Source of the DNA: Bradysia coprophila
Lineage: Eukaryota; Arthropoda; Insecta; Diptera; Sciaridae
Assembly: GCF_014529535.1 (NCBI RefSeq)
Contig: NW_023504022.1
Coordinates: 9,301,028 to 9,365,027, forward strand
Length of the DNA stretch: 64,000 nucleotides
Direction: 5' to 3'
Shown here: positions 10,801-24,017 of the stretch, one piece after another
Numbering within the stretch: position 1 is the stretch's first letter
Layout of the letters: each line of letters starts with the position of its first letter
Position numbers and translations under genes: made by a program
The notes under the pieces: generated by a model
What the model was told of the DNA's origin: nothing
Databases searched by the model: none
Seen by the model: the letters and a program-made list of their open reading frames with translations, nothing else

Positions 10801-11551
10801 GATGCTTGATATTTTGCGATTGGATTTGAGCAAAAGTTTTGAATTTTAACTTTAGAGTTTATTTGAGTCTCGCTTTCGGTCGAACGTTTGTGAATGGTGA
10901 GAATGACACAAAAACTTTTGCTTATAAACGATACGAAAATGCGTCGATACGTAATTGTTATCACAAAGAAATCGCTTATCAACGAATAGAATACCGTATT
11001 GATGGCTGCGTTTTTGTTTACATCAACAACACCTGAATGAATAACATTTTCACCTGTTATTTGCAATGTGTAAACAATATGTTTTTCCCCGGCTTAAAAA
11101 AGTGGAACAAGCAGAGCTTGATTAGCGATCTGAATTACTTGGAAATGTGTTACTAATTAAAATTAAGGAAAACAGAACAGTCTTTGTTGGTCGTAAAATT
11201 CATAGGAAATTCTCCTTTAATAATATTGAATCGATGTAAATATTTTCAAATCGTAAAAAAAGCTGAATGATAAGAAAGACAAAATTGTTCGGTGTGGAAA
11301 TAATATATGTGAGTCACTCAGAGACTGCAATAGTTTTAAGCTCTTTCTAAGGAAATCCCAACTTTATAGAACCAATGATCTAAAAGATACAAAATCGTTT
11401 TTATGGGTTTTCCACGGAAAGTACCTTATATTTTCTAAACGTTTTTTTTTCAAGAAACTCTTTTGCTTCGAATTCGTCATGAAATTATGGATTTAATAAC
11501 GGTTAATTTGACCCATAGGCAAACCTTCAGTCCGAGAAAAAGTGCGACGAA
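10801..11551. other. Upstream region of the peptide gene and intergenic DNA
   Basis: The 5' side of the minus-strand peptide gene. I could not identify a clear TATA box. No other exon is seen. Confidence 0.35.
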
Positions 11552-11805
11552 GTCCAATATGAAAAATTCTATTCGTACCACGGACTAAAAGTCTTTTTTA
11601 GCGTATTCGATTCCAGACCTCGCTTTCGGCTCTGTCTGGAAACTTCTCACACTCTAAAAAAGACTTTTAGTCCTAGGTACGAAATGTACTATTTTATCTA
11701 TTATCTATTATCTAATGTACTATTGCCGAAGGCAATTTCTGGAATAGAATGCGCTAAGAAAGACTTTTAGTCCGTGTTACGAATATAGTATATTTCATAT
11801 TGGAC
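11552..11805. mobile_element. Small fold-back MITE, about 254 bp
   Basis: gtccaatatgaaa at 11552 and tttcatattggac ending at 11805 form terminal inverted repeats. A second inverted pair inside (ggactaaaagtctttttta and aaagacttttagtcc, present twice on the right) extends the stem. It has no coding capacity. Confidence 0.75.
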
Positions 11806-12136
11806 GGAGATATGGTCCTAGGTATGAAATATATTTTTTTATGCTACACAAACACACGGAATTTAGAAATAAACTTTGATCTCGATATATTATGGCCAGG
11901 CCAAGATCATCGGAAATGGTATCCGCACTATAGATGTTTGAAAAATCCCTTACACGTACAATAATGCTCTATACTACTAATCAAGAGTTGATCAAGGCTG
12001 TATACTTTGGGGAGGTCACGCAGATACAGATACGCGGGTTACACACCACAGTTGATGATAAAATGGCCGATTTCATACAAAAATTCACCTACTCTGATGA
12101 TTCTCGTCGTCTTGATGATGTGGTGAAATTTTTAGC

Positions 12137-13740
12137 CCCGTACGAAGTACGAAGGGGCTTATAGGATTACGATGCCGTGTGTAATTGATGGAATTCGAAG
12201 CAGACGGTGAGGGCAAAGTGTTTGCCTATGTTCATAGATGACGAATCCGCAATAAAAATTTGGGCCGTCTGTCCGTCTGTCCGTCTGTCCGTTACGTCGA
12301 TATCTTGAGTAAATCAAATCCGATTTCAAAAAAAAAAAAATTTCCCTGAAAGATAGTCAAAATAGTGAGGCTAAGTTCGAAGATGGGCATATTCGGGTCG
12401 GCCCTTCGTGAGTTAGGGCCACCTAAGTGATTTAAGGTCTTTTGGTGATATTTATGGCAAAATAAACGATGGATGATAAATGTAAATGACACGGCAAATG
12501 ATAGGTATTGTCAATACCAATCCAGGAAAAAAAAGTTTTTTAAAATTGGGTGAGTGGACCGTGAGTTAGGGCCTTAGAAGTGAAAAGCTACTAGGGCCCT
12601 ATGTGTATTTTACATAGAACTCGAGTAAATTTCATTCGTTTTTCGTAATTTTTGTGTCATTTGGAAGGTAATCGAAAGCCGAATAGAATGTTGTTGAAAA
12701 AAAAAAAAAAAAATTGGGTCCTCGGACTAAGGCCGCTACTAGGGCCCTATGCGTATTTTACATACAACTTGAGTAAATTTCATCCGTTTTTCGTAATTTT
12801 TGTTTCATTTGAAAGATAATCGAACACCGAATAGAATGTTGTTGAAAAAAAAATTAAATTTGGGTCCTTGGACTAAGGCCGCTACTAGGGCCCTATGTGT
12901 ATTTTACATATAACTCGAGCAAATTTCATCCGTTTTTCGTAATTTTTGTTTCATTTGGAAGGTAATCAAAGGCCGAATAGAATGTTGTTGAAAAAAAATA
13001 AATTTGGGTCCTCGGACTAAGGCCGCTACTAGGGCCCTATGCGTATTTTACATACAACTCGAGTAAATTTCATCCGTTTTTCGTAATTTTTGCTTCATTT
13101 GAAAGATAAACGAACACCGAATAGAATGTTGTTGAAAAAAAAATTAAATTTGGGTCCTTGGACTAAGGCCGCTACTAGGGCCCTATGTGTATTTTACATA
13201 TAACTCGAGCAAATTTCATCCGATTTTCGTAATTTTTGTTTCATTTGGAAGGTAATCAAAGGCCGAATAGAATGTTGTTGAAAAAAAATAAATTTGGGTC
13301 CTCGGACTAAGGCCGCTACTAGGGCCCTATGCGTATTTTACATACAACTCGAGTAAATTTCATCCGTTTTTCGTAATTTTTGCTTCATTTGAAAGATAAA
13401 CGAACACCGAATAGAATGTTGTTGAAAAAAAAATTAAATTTGGGTCCTCGGACTAAGGCCGCTACTAGGGCCCTATGTGTATTTTACATATAACTCGAGC
13501 AAATTTCATCCGTTTTCCGTATTTTTTGTTTCATTTGGAAGGTAATCAAAGGCCGAATAGAATGTAGTTGAAAAAAAAAAAATTTGGATCCTCGGACTGA
13601 GGCCGATACTAGGCCCTATGTGTATTTATACTCAATAAATTAAAATTTTAGGGCTATTTGAAATTTTTGTTTTATTTGAGAGGAACGTTGTACGGGGCTT
13701 CGTAATTGCGCTATGCGCAATTTCTAAGATGTACACATTA
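12137..13740. repeat. Nested repeat of the CCCGTACGAAGTAC family
   Basis: Starts ccccgtacgaagtacgaagg. It then has a (gtccgtct)n stretch at 12267-12297 and the tandem array. It ends near gtacggggcttcgtaattgc with the small hairpin attgcgc-tat-gcgcaat. The same order of start, (gtccgtct)n and terminal hairpin is seen at 42322-43385. A terminal hairpin close to a fixed 3' end recalls Helitrons, but a TC start and CTRR end are not convincing, so the class is left open. Confidence 0.6.
12593..13620. repeat. Tandem array of 144/146-bp units (alternating)
   Basis: The landmark agggccct(atg) occurs at 12593, 12741, 12887, 13031, 13177, 13321, 13467 and 13611, that is at steps of 148, 146, 144, 146, 144, 146 and 144 bases. 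Alternate units share private changes (ggtaatcaaaggccgaatag against gataaacgaacaccgaatag). The array therefore grew as dimers of about 290 bp. Confidence 0.9.
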
Positions 13741-14049
13741 CATAATAATTTTACTTTAACTACTTTAACCGGCGCATAGGCTTACGGTCAAAGTAGGGTG
13801 ACAGACGCACTAGGGTCACGTACGCAATAGATATACGGGTTTGTACGGGGCTCAGTCGCAGCAAACGCTCCGACTGTTCTGATGGCTCGTTTACATGTAA
13901 AATCATCAGAAGTGTTCCCGCGTATCTAATAAAATGGCGGTCTGCGTGACCTCCCCAAAGTATACAGCCTTGGAGTTGATCGGGCCAAAGTATATAAACA
14001 CTGAAGGTACCGCTCAGTGTTTATATACATTGGTCCCTTAAAACTTGAA

Positions 14050-15175
14050 ATAAAAAAAGTCGGAAAAATTATATTATCGGTGCGGGAATCGTGAATATTG
14101 TGTGAAAAACTTAATTTGTGCATCCCACAACTGAAATACGACCTATTTTGCCATGATTTTTCATTAAGAAATGTCAGTTTTTCCCGAACTATATATCGTG
14201 CGGGAAAAAACTTCATTTCTTTACGATTTATAGTACGGGAAAAGAATTACATAAATTTTTCTATGACTATACGATTGATTAAATTTAATATCTTAGACTA
14301 ATCATACCTAGACAGGAATTACGTACGGCGAAAAGTGGCCCCTACATCAGTTTGTATAATATTCATATTTCGTATGACTTTACACCAACACATGTAGGCG
14401 TTGACTATTTTGATAGATGTCAATTTTCCATGTTGTTGTTTTTCGCGTCGCGACGTTGTGATTTTTAATTTTGTTTAAACAATTTAAATATTCAATTCAA
14501 TTCAATCATTCAAATTAAAATACGGTGCATTGTACCATGTGGAAATATGTTTTATTAAGGACTGCCGAAGTAGGAGCGTAAGAGGCAACAAACGTTCATT
14601 TTTCCGGTATAATTTTGTGCGCAGAGACCGTTTTTCCGAAATATTCAACAAATTTATAAATTATGGACCTTAATTAGCGTATTAACAGCCTTACCAATGT
14701 TCAGTTCATAGTCGGTTAATCGGTTAATAATCTATAGAAATTTTTGATCAATTTCGATGTAATTCAATGTCCGACTAATATAATCATTTTAGTAGGCATA
14801 TTCAAATTCTACGCGCTAATTTTGGTGGGCAAATTAGTAGGAAAAAACTCACACTATCAAATAATTCGTATGTGATGTAGGGGCCACTTTTTTTACGTAA
14901 TTTTGTTCGTAATTTCCTCTCTAGGTGTAATTACTCTAATATAAGTTTAATATGGTGAATGTGAAGTGTGTATGTTTTCAAGTAAATTGATGTGTTTTGT
15001 CTATTTCAGTTGTCCGATGCACAAAACGTTGTTCGTACCTCGACAGGAAATGGATTTTTTCAGCACACGTCCTAATTTTCCTTACTCGATTCGCTCGTTA
15101 GGAAAACTTAGGACTGGTGCTGAAAAAATCGTCATTTCCTGGCTTGGTACGAAAAATACTATTGTGCATTTTGCT
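14050..15175. repeat. Dispersed repeat, copy 1, split by an insertion
   Basis: The segments 14050-14300 and 14935-15175 together match the continuous copy at 60600-60985. Shared strings include ttttgccatgattttt, catttctttacgattta, caagtaaattgatgtgtttt and ttttttcagcacacgt. The last part contains its own inverted pair (cctcgacaggaaat and atttcctggcttgg). The unmatched middle is the fold-back element at 14307-14925. Confidence 0.75.
14307..14925. mobile_element. Fold-back MITE, about 620 bp, inserted in a repeat
   Basis: Left end cctagacaggaattacg and right end cgtaatttcctctctagg are inverted repeats, extended by aaaagtggcccctaca against gtaggggccacttt. The intact copy of the host repeat at 60600 lacks this sequence, which supports its being an insertion. 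The exact TSD is unclear. Confidence 0.75.
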
Positions 15176-15180
15176 TTAGT

Positions 15181-16275
15181 TAGTTATTCATAAAAAAAAT
15201 TCACAACTTTTTAAATTAATGAAATGTTTCACCTCTTCTGGACGAAAAAGATCTTTGCCGATTTCTTTTTCCTACATCACGATAACAATCATCATAGACC
15301 CGTTTCCATCAATGAAAGTATACTCCTTAGGTATGGTCTAACGTCAAAATTTGTATGGAGCGGAGGGAATAGCGTTTTAATATAAACAAACTCACCCTTT
15401 CAGTGAAAATCATTGAAAGTTGAGTTTTTTTAATATGAAATCGCTATTTTCTCCGAGTTGTGTGGATAGACCATTGGTTTCCATATCGTTAATAGGCGAA
15501 CGTTTTTGAGTCAATCTCACCATCCACAAACTTTCGACTGATTTTTTTTCTTTTAATCTGTGCGAATAGTTCGACTACACACAACGCGAAAGTGACAGAT
15601 ACGAAATTTTTCTTTTGTTCTTTGACATTAGGACAAAAGAAAAAATTCGCATCTGTCACTTTCTTATCGCTGGGCGAAGGCACAGTTAGATTTATACGAA
15701 TGTGGTACGCGATTATCTAGGTGAGTTACACTCTATGCTCTAAGTAAATAACCGATCCGAAAAATGTCAGCTATTCTGAACTAAATCACATAGAAACTGA
15801 CTTGAAATGTTCATAGGAAATGATGTGAATACTCTACTCATTCCGTCCGAAATTATGTAGATCAAGTTCATAGTAACTTTTGGGTGCCTAGATCTGACAT
15901 TTGACCTAACATGTTGCCGGGAAAGCAAAATTTCAGATTGTGGTTTGTAGTTTTCTAACAACTCAAACGCCACTCAAAGGCTCGATGTTCAATTTTGAAT
16001 TATCATAGGTGTGTATCAAGTCATCACATTTGTTCCAATATTTTTAATGCATCTCATTTGCATACGAATCAGCCATTTTTCCCATTACTTTTCTAATTCT
16101 TACGAAGCAGAGGTTAGTATACAACCGACGTGTTTTGAAATGTTCGCGCCAAAATTGGTTTACTAACGAAAATCACTTTCATAAAAAATCCCCCAATCGG
16201 TGACATTCAGAACTAATTCAATTTCAGTTCAATGCTCGACTGTCACTGTTTCGACGTCTTCGATCTATTTCCGTT
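15181..16275. other. Intergenic upstream of RpS16
   Basis: Contains one short hairpin at 15590-15665 (gaaagtgacagat and atctgtcactttc flanking a loop with cttttgttc and gacaaaag). No exon is recognised. Confidence 0.5.
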
Positions 16276-16281
16276 CTTTCT
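16273..16281 (+). promoter_or_regulatory. Probable TCT (polypyrimidine) initiator of RpS16
   Basis: The string gttctttct fits the TCT initiator found at ribosomal protein genes of animals (YC+1TTTYY). It places the start at C16276 and gives a 29-base 5' UTR beginning with a pyrimidine tract, as expected for TOP mRNAs. Assigned by motif and position only. Confidence 0.5.
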
Positions 16282-16304
16282 ATTTGGACAGCCATACTGT
16301 AACA

Positions 16305-17896
<1,592 letters not shown>

Positions 17897-17963
17897 GCAT
17901 TTTCAAACATTTTTACATTCGACAAATTCCATTCATTGTCCGCATTTTGATGCTTTAACGATA

Positions 17964-17969
17964 AATAAA
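17964..17969 (+). terminator. Poly(A) signal of RpS16
   Basis: AATAAA, 68 bases after the TAA stop, inside an A-rich stretch. Confidence 0.75.
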
Positions 17970-18530
17970 AAAAGAAAAAAACAGAAAATCGATGTCGAGA
18001 GTGCTTTTGTTTATTGGGGAGCGGTTGACCACTGAAAAGAGCAGCAATGCCGGAATGCCCGGACGATCTTAGATGATAATTTGTAGCGTCATTTCCTGAC
18101 TGAGAACATCGAGGTTAAATTCGGAATGATCGACGATGCTATTCAATCTAAGTTTAAAAACTGGAAAGTCATTAAATGTGGACGATGGACGAAGAATACG
18201 AACACAACGCAGCACCACCACATAGTCTCCACGCAGCAAAGAGCAATTCTCTTTATTGAACTGAGCAGAAAAAAATCGCGTCCCGTACCGTGAGATCTAA
18301 TGTTGTAATTAGAACGAATGTTTTCAGAACTTAAGGTTGTAGCCCAATTCAAAGGAAATTCAAAGGTAAGAAATACAGGACATTTTCATGCAGCTACCTC
18401 GAACAAGTTTTTTAAAGAACCAAACTAATGCTCAGACGTTAAGCACCTTGTAATATTAGTAATTTATTTGCTGCGACGGACTTCAAAAACATTTTTCGTT
18501 TCTAACTGTGAGGAAATTATAAAAATTTAG
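17970..18530. other. Intergenic, nothing recognised
   Basis: Spacer between RpS16 and composite element B. No exon, RNA gene or repeat boundary is seen. Confidence 0.5.
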
Positions 18531-20352
18531 GTACAGTCAGAGGCAATGAAATTTCATGTGTGTAGCAACATTGTCCTGAAATTTCGACGACATGAGTATC
18601 GGCGACTTCCTGAAGAAACGGCGAGTAGTCGCCGTTTCTTCAAGAAGTCGCTGTTTCTTCAGGAAGTCACCGTTTCTTCAGGAACTCGCCGTTTCTTCTC
18701 GTCGTTTCTTCAGAAAGTCACAGTTTCTTCAGGATGTCGCCGTTTTATGTAAAAAGCGGTGACTTTCTGTGAAAACGATGACTTCCTGAAGAAACAACGA
18801 GAAGAAACGGTGAATTCATAAGAAATAACAAGTTCCTGAAGAAACGGCGACGGAAGGTTCTAATCGTTTTTTCAGGAACTCACCATTTCTTCTCATCGTT
18901 TCTTCGGGAAGTCAACGTTTCTTCATAAAACCAAATTCTATCGTATACAGGAAGTGCAAATTCTATCGTCTCTGTACATGAAGTGCAAATTCTATCGTCT
19001 CTATACAGAAAGTCGATAATAAGCGATTTGGCGGTATCTTTTTGGCAGTAACTTTTTGGTTGTTAAATAGTCTTGCTGTAATAATCTTTCTGTATTAAAT
19101 ACCAACCATAAGGAAGTAATCCCTTTACGAATTTTCATTGTACATAAACAGCGTTTCAACACGCCGAGCGATCCGGCCCATTGCCCCGGAGCGAAGCGGA
19201 GGGCCGCAATGCGAGCCGGGCGCCGGAACGGTGTCGGTAACTTAGGAGTTAATTTTTTTTCTCTCGCATCGTGTCATAATTAGTCACATAAAAGTGTTTT
19301 AAGACGCCGAGCGATATGTTTCTGTGTTGTACTTGAGTTGTTTGATTTCTCCATATAAAAATGTATGTAAATTCAGAAAAAGGCAGTAAAGCACAAAACA
19401 GAAAATGTGTCGATTTTCAAAATTCAGAGCGTGTATATATAAAAAATGACACAGACTAATTATGACACGATGCTAGAGAAAAAAATTAACTCCTAAGTTA
19501 CCGACACCGTTCCGGCGCCCGGCTCGCATTGTGGCCCTCCGCTTCGCTCCGGGGAAATGGGCCGGATCGCTCGGCGTGTTAAAACGCTTTTTATGTGCAA
19601 TGAAAATTGGTTTTCATGTTGTAAAAAGATGAATTCTGTAGTGATGAACTAAACTCCTTTACGTTACATTTCGTAAAAGGATGAATTCCATAGGAACCAA
19701 CAAAACGCCTTTACGGCGAGACGAAAATTAGAGTTGATTTGGGATCTCAATGTCAGCTGAATTAGTAATCTTGAGTTGAGATTGTCAACTGAAGAATTTC
19801 TTGAAATCGAAATTTCATCTCAAATCAAGAATAAGCCACTATACGTAGATTTTATTCATTTAAAATAAAATAGAAAGCTTTCTATTTTATTTGTTTTAGT
19901 TGCTTGCAATCAGAGATTGAACGGTGAGATGCGTTGCTTCTGAAAGTCGTTGTTTCTTCTCGTCGTTTCTTCAGGAAGTCGACGGTTTCAAAGAAACGGT
20001 GACTTTCTGAAAAAATGGTGACATGTAATGACGACTCTTCAGATTTTCTGGTGAAACGGTGAGAAGAAACGGTGACTTCCTAAAGAAACGGTGACATCCT
20101 ATAGAAATGGTGACTTCCTGAAGAAACGACGAGAAGAAACGGCGACTATAGTGACCGGTTCTTCTCGTCGTTTCTTCAGGAAGTCACCATTTCTTCTCGT
20201 TGTTTTTTCTGTAAGTTACCGTTTCTTCAGGAAGTCACCGATACTCATGTCGTCGAAACTTCAGGACAATTGTAGCAACTGTATAAACAGTTTTGATTGT
20301 TTGTGTGGAGCTGAAGCAAATTCATGCTGCAATTTCACTGCCTCTGACAGTC
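18531..20352. mobile_element. Composite fold-back element B
   Basis: Outer inverted ends: gtcagaggcaatgaaatt at the left and its complement at 20334-20350, plus gacgacatgagtatcggcga at 18587 and its complement near 20237. Each arm is an array of a short motif around gaagaaacggcgacttcct in both orientations (18600-18930 and 19935-20245). In the middle sits the GC-rich palindromic core (19098-19714) that is also the centre of element A. No transposase is present. The arm motif is completely different from that of element A, although the core is the same. Confidence 0.8.
19098..19714. repeat. GC-rich palindromic core, second copy
   Basis: Begins ataccaaccataaggaagtaatcc and contains the inverted GC-rich arms at 19160-19230 and 19500-19590. 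It ends with the tttcgtaaaaggatgaattcc motifs, in the same order as 8936-9470. Confidence 0.85.
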
Positions 20353-20626
20353 TCTAACTTGAGATTGGGAAATTATCTTACTTTCAGGGTTTTTTTTTCT
20401 TTGTCATTCGTACTAAGGGGATAAAGACAGACAATTCATTCAATCGTTGATTGAATATCCTGTGTAGATCAAACGTTGCGTCCTTATACAGGACGTTTGG
20501 GATCACTAACAATACCCCCAGCTGAAATGCCTATAGATAAATTGTTAAAATACAACGAAAATTATAACAGAAAGCAGAACAAACAGAGCTTTTGCTCTTC
20601 CCTGCCCACTCATGGCTCACCGTAGT

Positions 20627-20760
20627 GTTTTTGGGACTAGGCCTAACATGCCCATTTTACTTCTATATACCCAAATCGGCAAATTATGATTCACTTCAGG
20701 TTATACTCTTCAATGAGTATATAGAAGAGAAACGGGCAAGGTAGGTTTAGTCCCAAACGC
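20627..20760. mobile_element. Short MITE, about 134 bp
   Basis: Inverted ends gtttttgggactaggcct and aggtttagtcccaaacgc extend through tgcccattttacttctatata against tatatagaagagaaacgggca. Only about 45 bases of loop separate the arms. Confidence 0.7.
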
Positions 20761-20919
20761 ACCGAGATTGCATGTACCCTCCTAAGAGGATGGATCGTAT
20801 ATTATTACACTGCTGAATCATAATGAGCTGAATCTTGAGGCGCTGAGTCCTGAATCGTGAAAAAATCAATTGGATTGGGAAGAATACAGCTGACGCCGAA
20901 ACGAATAATGGATTGGAAT

Positions 20920-21065
20920 GGGTAACACGACATACTTTAGTCTTTCGAAAAAGACGGGTAACACTACACAGCTTGTTCTGTTTAAGAATTGGAAGCACGA
21001 CATACCTTGTTCTAAGTGAAGGATGGGTAACACGACATACCTGGTTCTTTAAAAGAATGGGCTTT
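20920..21065. repeat. Minisatellite, unit about 33-35 bp
   Basis: gggtaacacgacatacctt followed by gttctttaaaagaatt is repeated four times with divergence. Open frames here are by-products of the repetition. Confidence 0.7.
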
Positions 21066-21839
21066 ATGTTATGTATGCTCAGCCCGTTGCCAAATTGTAA
21101 CGTAAAAAAAGCCGCTGGATTTGTTTCAGTTTCACTATGCATGTTCAATCGAAAGTTTTACTATCGCTGTGTAACGGACCAGTGGAAACGACTGAAGATG
21201 GTTAGACCACGCTAACATCTGACCGCCACTGTATCCGGAGGTCGAAACAGCATTTCGTCTCCACTTTCGCTTCACGCGATCCATGGGAAAGGGAAGAGTA
21301 ATTGCTCTGTTTGTTTTTTTGTTTTGGTGTATTCGTTTGAACTTAATAATGATTTTTTCTGCGTATTAGATAACACCACCCCTGGAATTAGTATGTTTTC
21401 CAGGTAAAATAAAGTTTTGTACCTTCGGAATATTGAGTGGTGCTCAAGTTGAAAATTCTGTCAAAGTTTCTGGATTTCTAATCACATAGCACTGCTACTA
21501 GCGATGAAAAACATGAAATCAACTGGATCTCTCAAGCAGACAGTGTTACAACTGTATTCTTCACAACGTAAACGAGAAAATAAGCATTGCCCTCACTGTA
21601 ACTTTGGAAGCGTTTGTTGTGAAAAACTTTGTGTTTATACCTCGGGAAAAAAATGGGAAATTTAATCACAAAAATTTGAAAGCTGTCTTAAGTTGATTGA
21701 AATATTGAAACTAATAACAGGACTCAGTCCACTTTTTCTAAAATCATGCACATCGTTAGCCAGTTTGTTCATTCCAGCAGCAGAACAGTCCAAAGCTCTA
21801 CCCGAAAATTCAGATAAATTTCTGTTGGCTTCTGTTCAG

Positions 21840-22050
21840 ACCTACACACGAGCGTAATTTGAAAAGTTTCCGGTCTCGGTACGAAGAGCTGTACCGATTT
21901 GGTCCGAGTCTTCGTAAAATGAAGTATTCATCAATGATTCATCATTTGATAGCTGAAGTTCAAAAAAAGTACTTTCTAAGAATTGAACAGATCGATGCTC
22001 TTCGTATCGAGGCCGAAAACTGTTCCGTTTACTCTAAAACTGAGGCTTGA
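21840..22050 (+). CDS. Possible 3'-terminal exon of an unidentified gene
   Basis: A 211-base open stretch begins directly after a plausible acceptor (gcttctgttcag, 21828-21839) and runs to TGA at 22050. Read from phase 1 it encodes about 70 polar, helix-prone residues, including RYEELYRFGPSLRKMKY and EVQKKYFLRIEQ. The sequence composition looks coding, and the 1.2 kb downstream is AT-rich like a long 3' UTR. I could not find matching upstream exons between 20,800 and 21,800, and I do not recognise the family. It may be a real terminal exon, a decayed gene or chance. Confidence 0.25.
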
Positions 22051-23289
22051 AGCGCTAAAGTAAAACATCCAGCCACTTTAAATGTTGTTGTTATCTTTTA
22101 TTTTAAACGTTTTAAAAATTGTGTTTTACAATTTAATTCTTTTTTGTATATTGAAATGGTTCCGTTAGATTCTAAAATTATTATTTTTACCTAAAAATTA
22201 AATTATTTTCTTCATTTCTTCTAATCATTTTCTTTCTTCTTTTTAAATGTAAAATTCTGATTAAATTTTTTTAATTTATTTTAACTTTACTTTTGTCCAT
22301 TTAAAGGTTTTTCTTTTCTATATTTTCCTGGTTTTTTTATGTTGTAATATTTTATATAAATAACGAAATTGTTAACAATGAAAACTTCTCTACGCAGCAA
22401 TAACAATCGAGATAATAAAATTGTTTTTGTTAAAATTGTATATAATGTCTTGGACGGTGTGTTCTATTTTTTGTTTCTTTTAAATTTTGTATACAAAAAA
22501 AAACTGCCTGTGTTTGTGTGGTACATCCACACCAAATGTGAGCGTTTAAGGCGGTTCTTATTATCAGGATAAATTTTCTTTTCTAGTAAATTCGGGGATT
22601 TTTTGTTTGTTTGTTTTTCCATCATTCAAATATCAAAAAGAAGATCAACAAGGAACGAGAGAAACTAACAGTGTTACGATAAAAGAGTAGAGCTTGAGTA
22701 TCACAAAATTTTGAGGCACAAAGACATTTATACTTACGAATAACATTTATGTTTTGTATTGCTTTTGTATCCTTAACACTTATTATAAACATATCGCGGT
22801 ACGCGTAATAATATTATAAACATCGTGACGATAATATTGTAATGATAGTAGTAATAATGATGATGATTGAGCTAAAAATATTCTAATATTTTATCCGTAC
22901 AGCTAGTATATAGTCCTAGACGCTTAGAAAAATTTACATTTTTGATTTTAATATTTCAGAGTTTTGTAACTCATCCAGATCCTCTTTCTTAAGTACATCG
23001 AGTTTCATTTTTTTTTGTGTTAAAGCCATTCAGGGAAAATAAAAATTAAAAATTTGGATTCTTATTCGGACGATTCGATTTGATTCCATTCCGAAGTCGT
23101 TTGTTCAGATCGTATACATTTTCACACCTCTCCACCATGTGCCCAGAACAGAAATTTATGGCTGTTACATTTGCCAATTAATTAGCCAATGAAATGTAAG
23201 CCATCGTACATCTAAATTAGATTAGAAATGGTGGTGCAGTCTCGTGAGCAAAAATTGCATTCCAGACAGCATATGACCATTTGAACGTC
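22051..23289. other. Very AT-rich DNA, possible 3' UTR-like region
   Basis: Long T-rich tracts (22090-22360) and A/T microsatellite-like runs. No exon is recognised. Confidence 0.4.
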
Positions 23290-23715
23290 ACTACAATCAC
23301 ACTGACCCTGATTTCGACCAGAACCTTAACTACTCCGCCTTAACCTGAACCTGAAACTTTTGATTTCGGGTTCTGCCGGAACCGGACCTGAACCTGAATT
23401 GAACTTTCACTTTCAGATGTAGTCCAAATCTGAAATTTTCAGGTTAGATCAGGTCAAGTTAACCCGAAATTTTTCGTGAAAATTTGTGGTTTCTGACGTA
23501 AGAATTTCGGGTTTCCCGAACTCGACATGAAAATTTCAGGTCAGGAAAGTAATAGTTAAGGTTCGGATCGGGTTTGGTTTGAACCCGAAATAGAACATTT
23601 CACGTTCAGGTAAACTTCGAGTCGAATCTGAAACCTTAGTTCAAGTACGGTTTAAAATCCTGTTCGGGTCAACCTGAATTGAAAAAGATCAACCCGAACC
23701 CGATAGGAGCCTATT
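23290..23715. repeat. Degenerate cctgaa / cccgaa simple repeat
   Basis: Repeated aacctgaac, cccgaaat and ggttcgg motifs on both strands without a fixed period. Similar in kind to 361-495. Confidence 0.6.
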
Positions 23716-23765
23716 ATAAACCATTGTAAGTACACTTTTCAAGGAATTTGACTAACCATTTTATT

Positions 23766-24017
23766 GGAAACCGTTTGACCATTGGAAATCGTTTGACCAG
23801 TGGAAACCGTTTGACCATTGGAAACCGTTTGACCATTGGAAACCGTTTGACCATTGGAAACCGTTTGACCATTGGAAACCGTTTGACCATTGGAAACCGT
23901 TTGACCATTGGAAACCGTTTGACCACTGGAAACCGTTTGACCATTGGAAACCGTTTGACCATTGAAAACCGTTTGACATTTGGAAACCGTTTGACCTTTG
24001 GAAACCGTTTGACCATT
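23766..24017. repeat. 18-bp minisatellite, 14 copies
   Basis: The unit ggaaaccgtttgaccatt occurs 14 times head to tail (252 bases) with only a few substitutions; the central copies are identical. Because 18 is a multiple of three and no frame has a stop, three reading frames stay open across the array. These frames encode trivial hexapeptide repeats and are not treated as genes. Confidence 0.95.

Larger units (their letters stand above)
11993..13972. mobile_element. Non-autonomous hAT-like transposon, about 2 kb
   Basis: Terminal inverted repeats run from caaggctgtatactttgggg at the left to its complement ending ccttg at 13972, and continue inward through aggtcacgcagat and the acgcgg block. 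The element is bounded on both sides by the 8-bp direct repeat GAGTTGAT, the TSD length of hAT transposons. It carries no transposase. Its interior holds a second repeat family (12137-13740) with a 145-bp tandem array. A short relative with its own 8-bp TSD is at 51228-51413. Confidence 0.9.
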
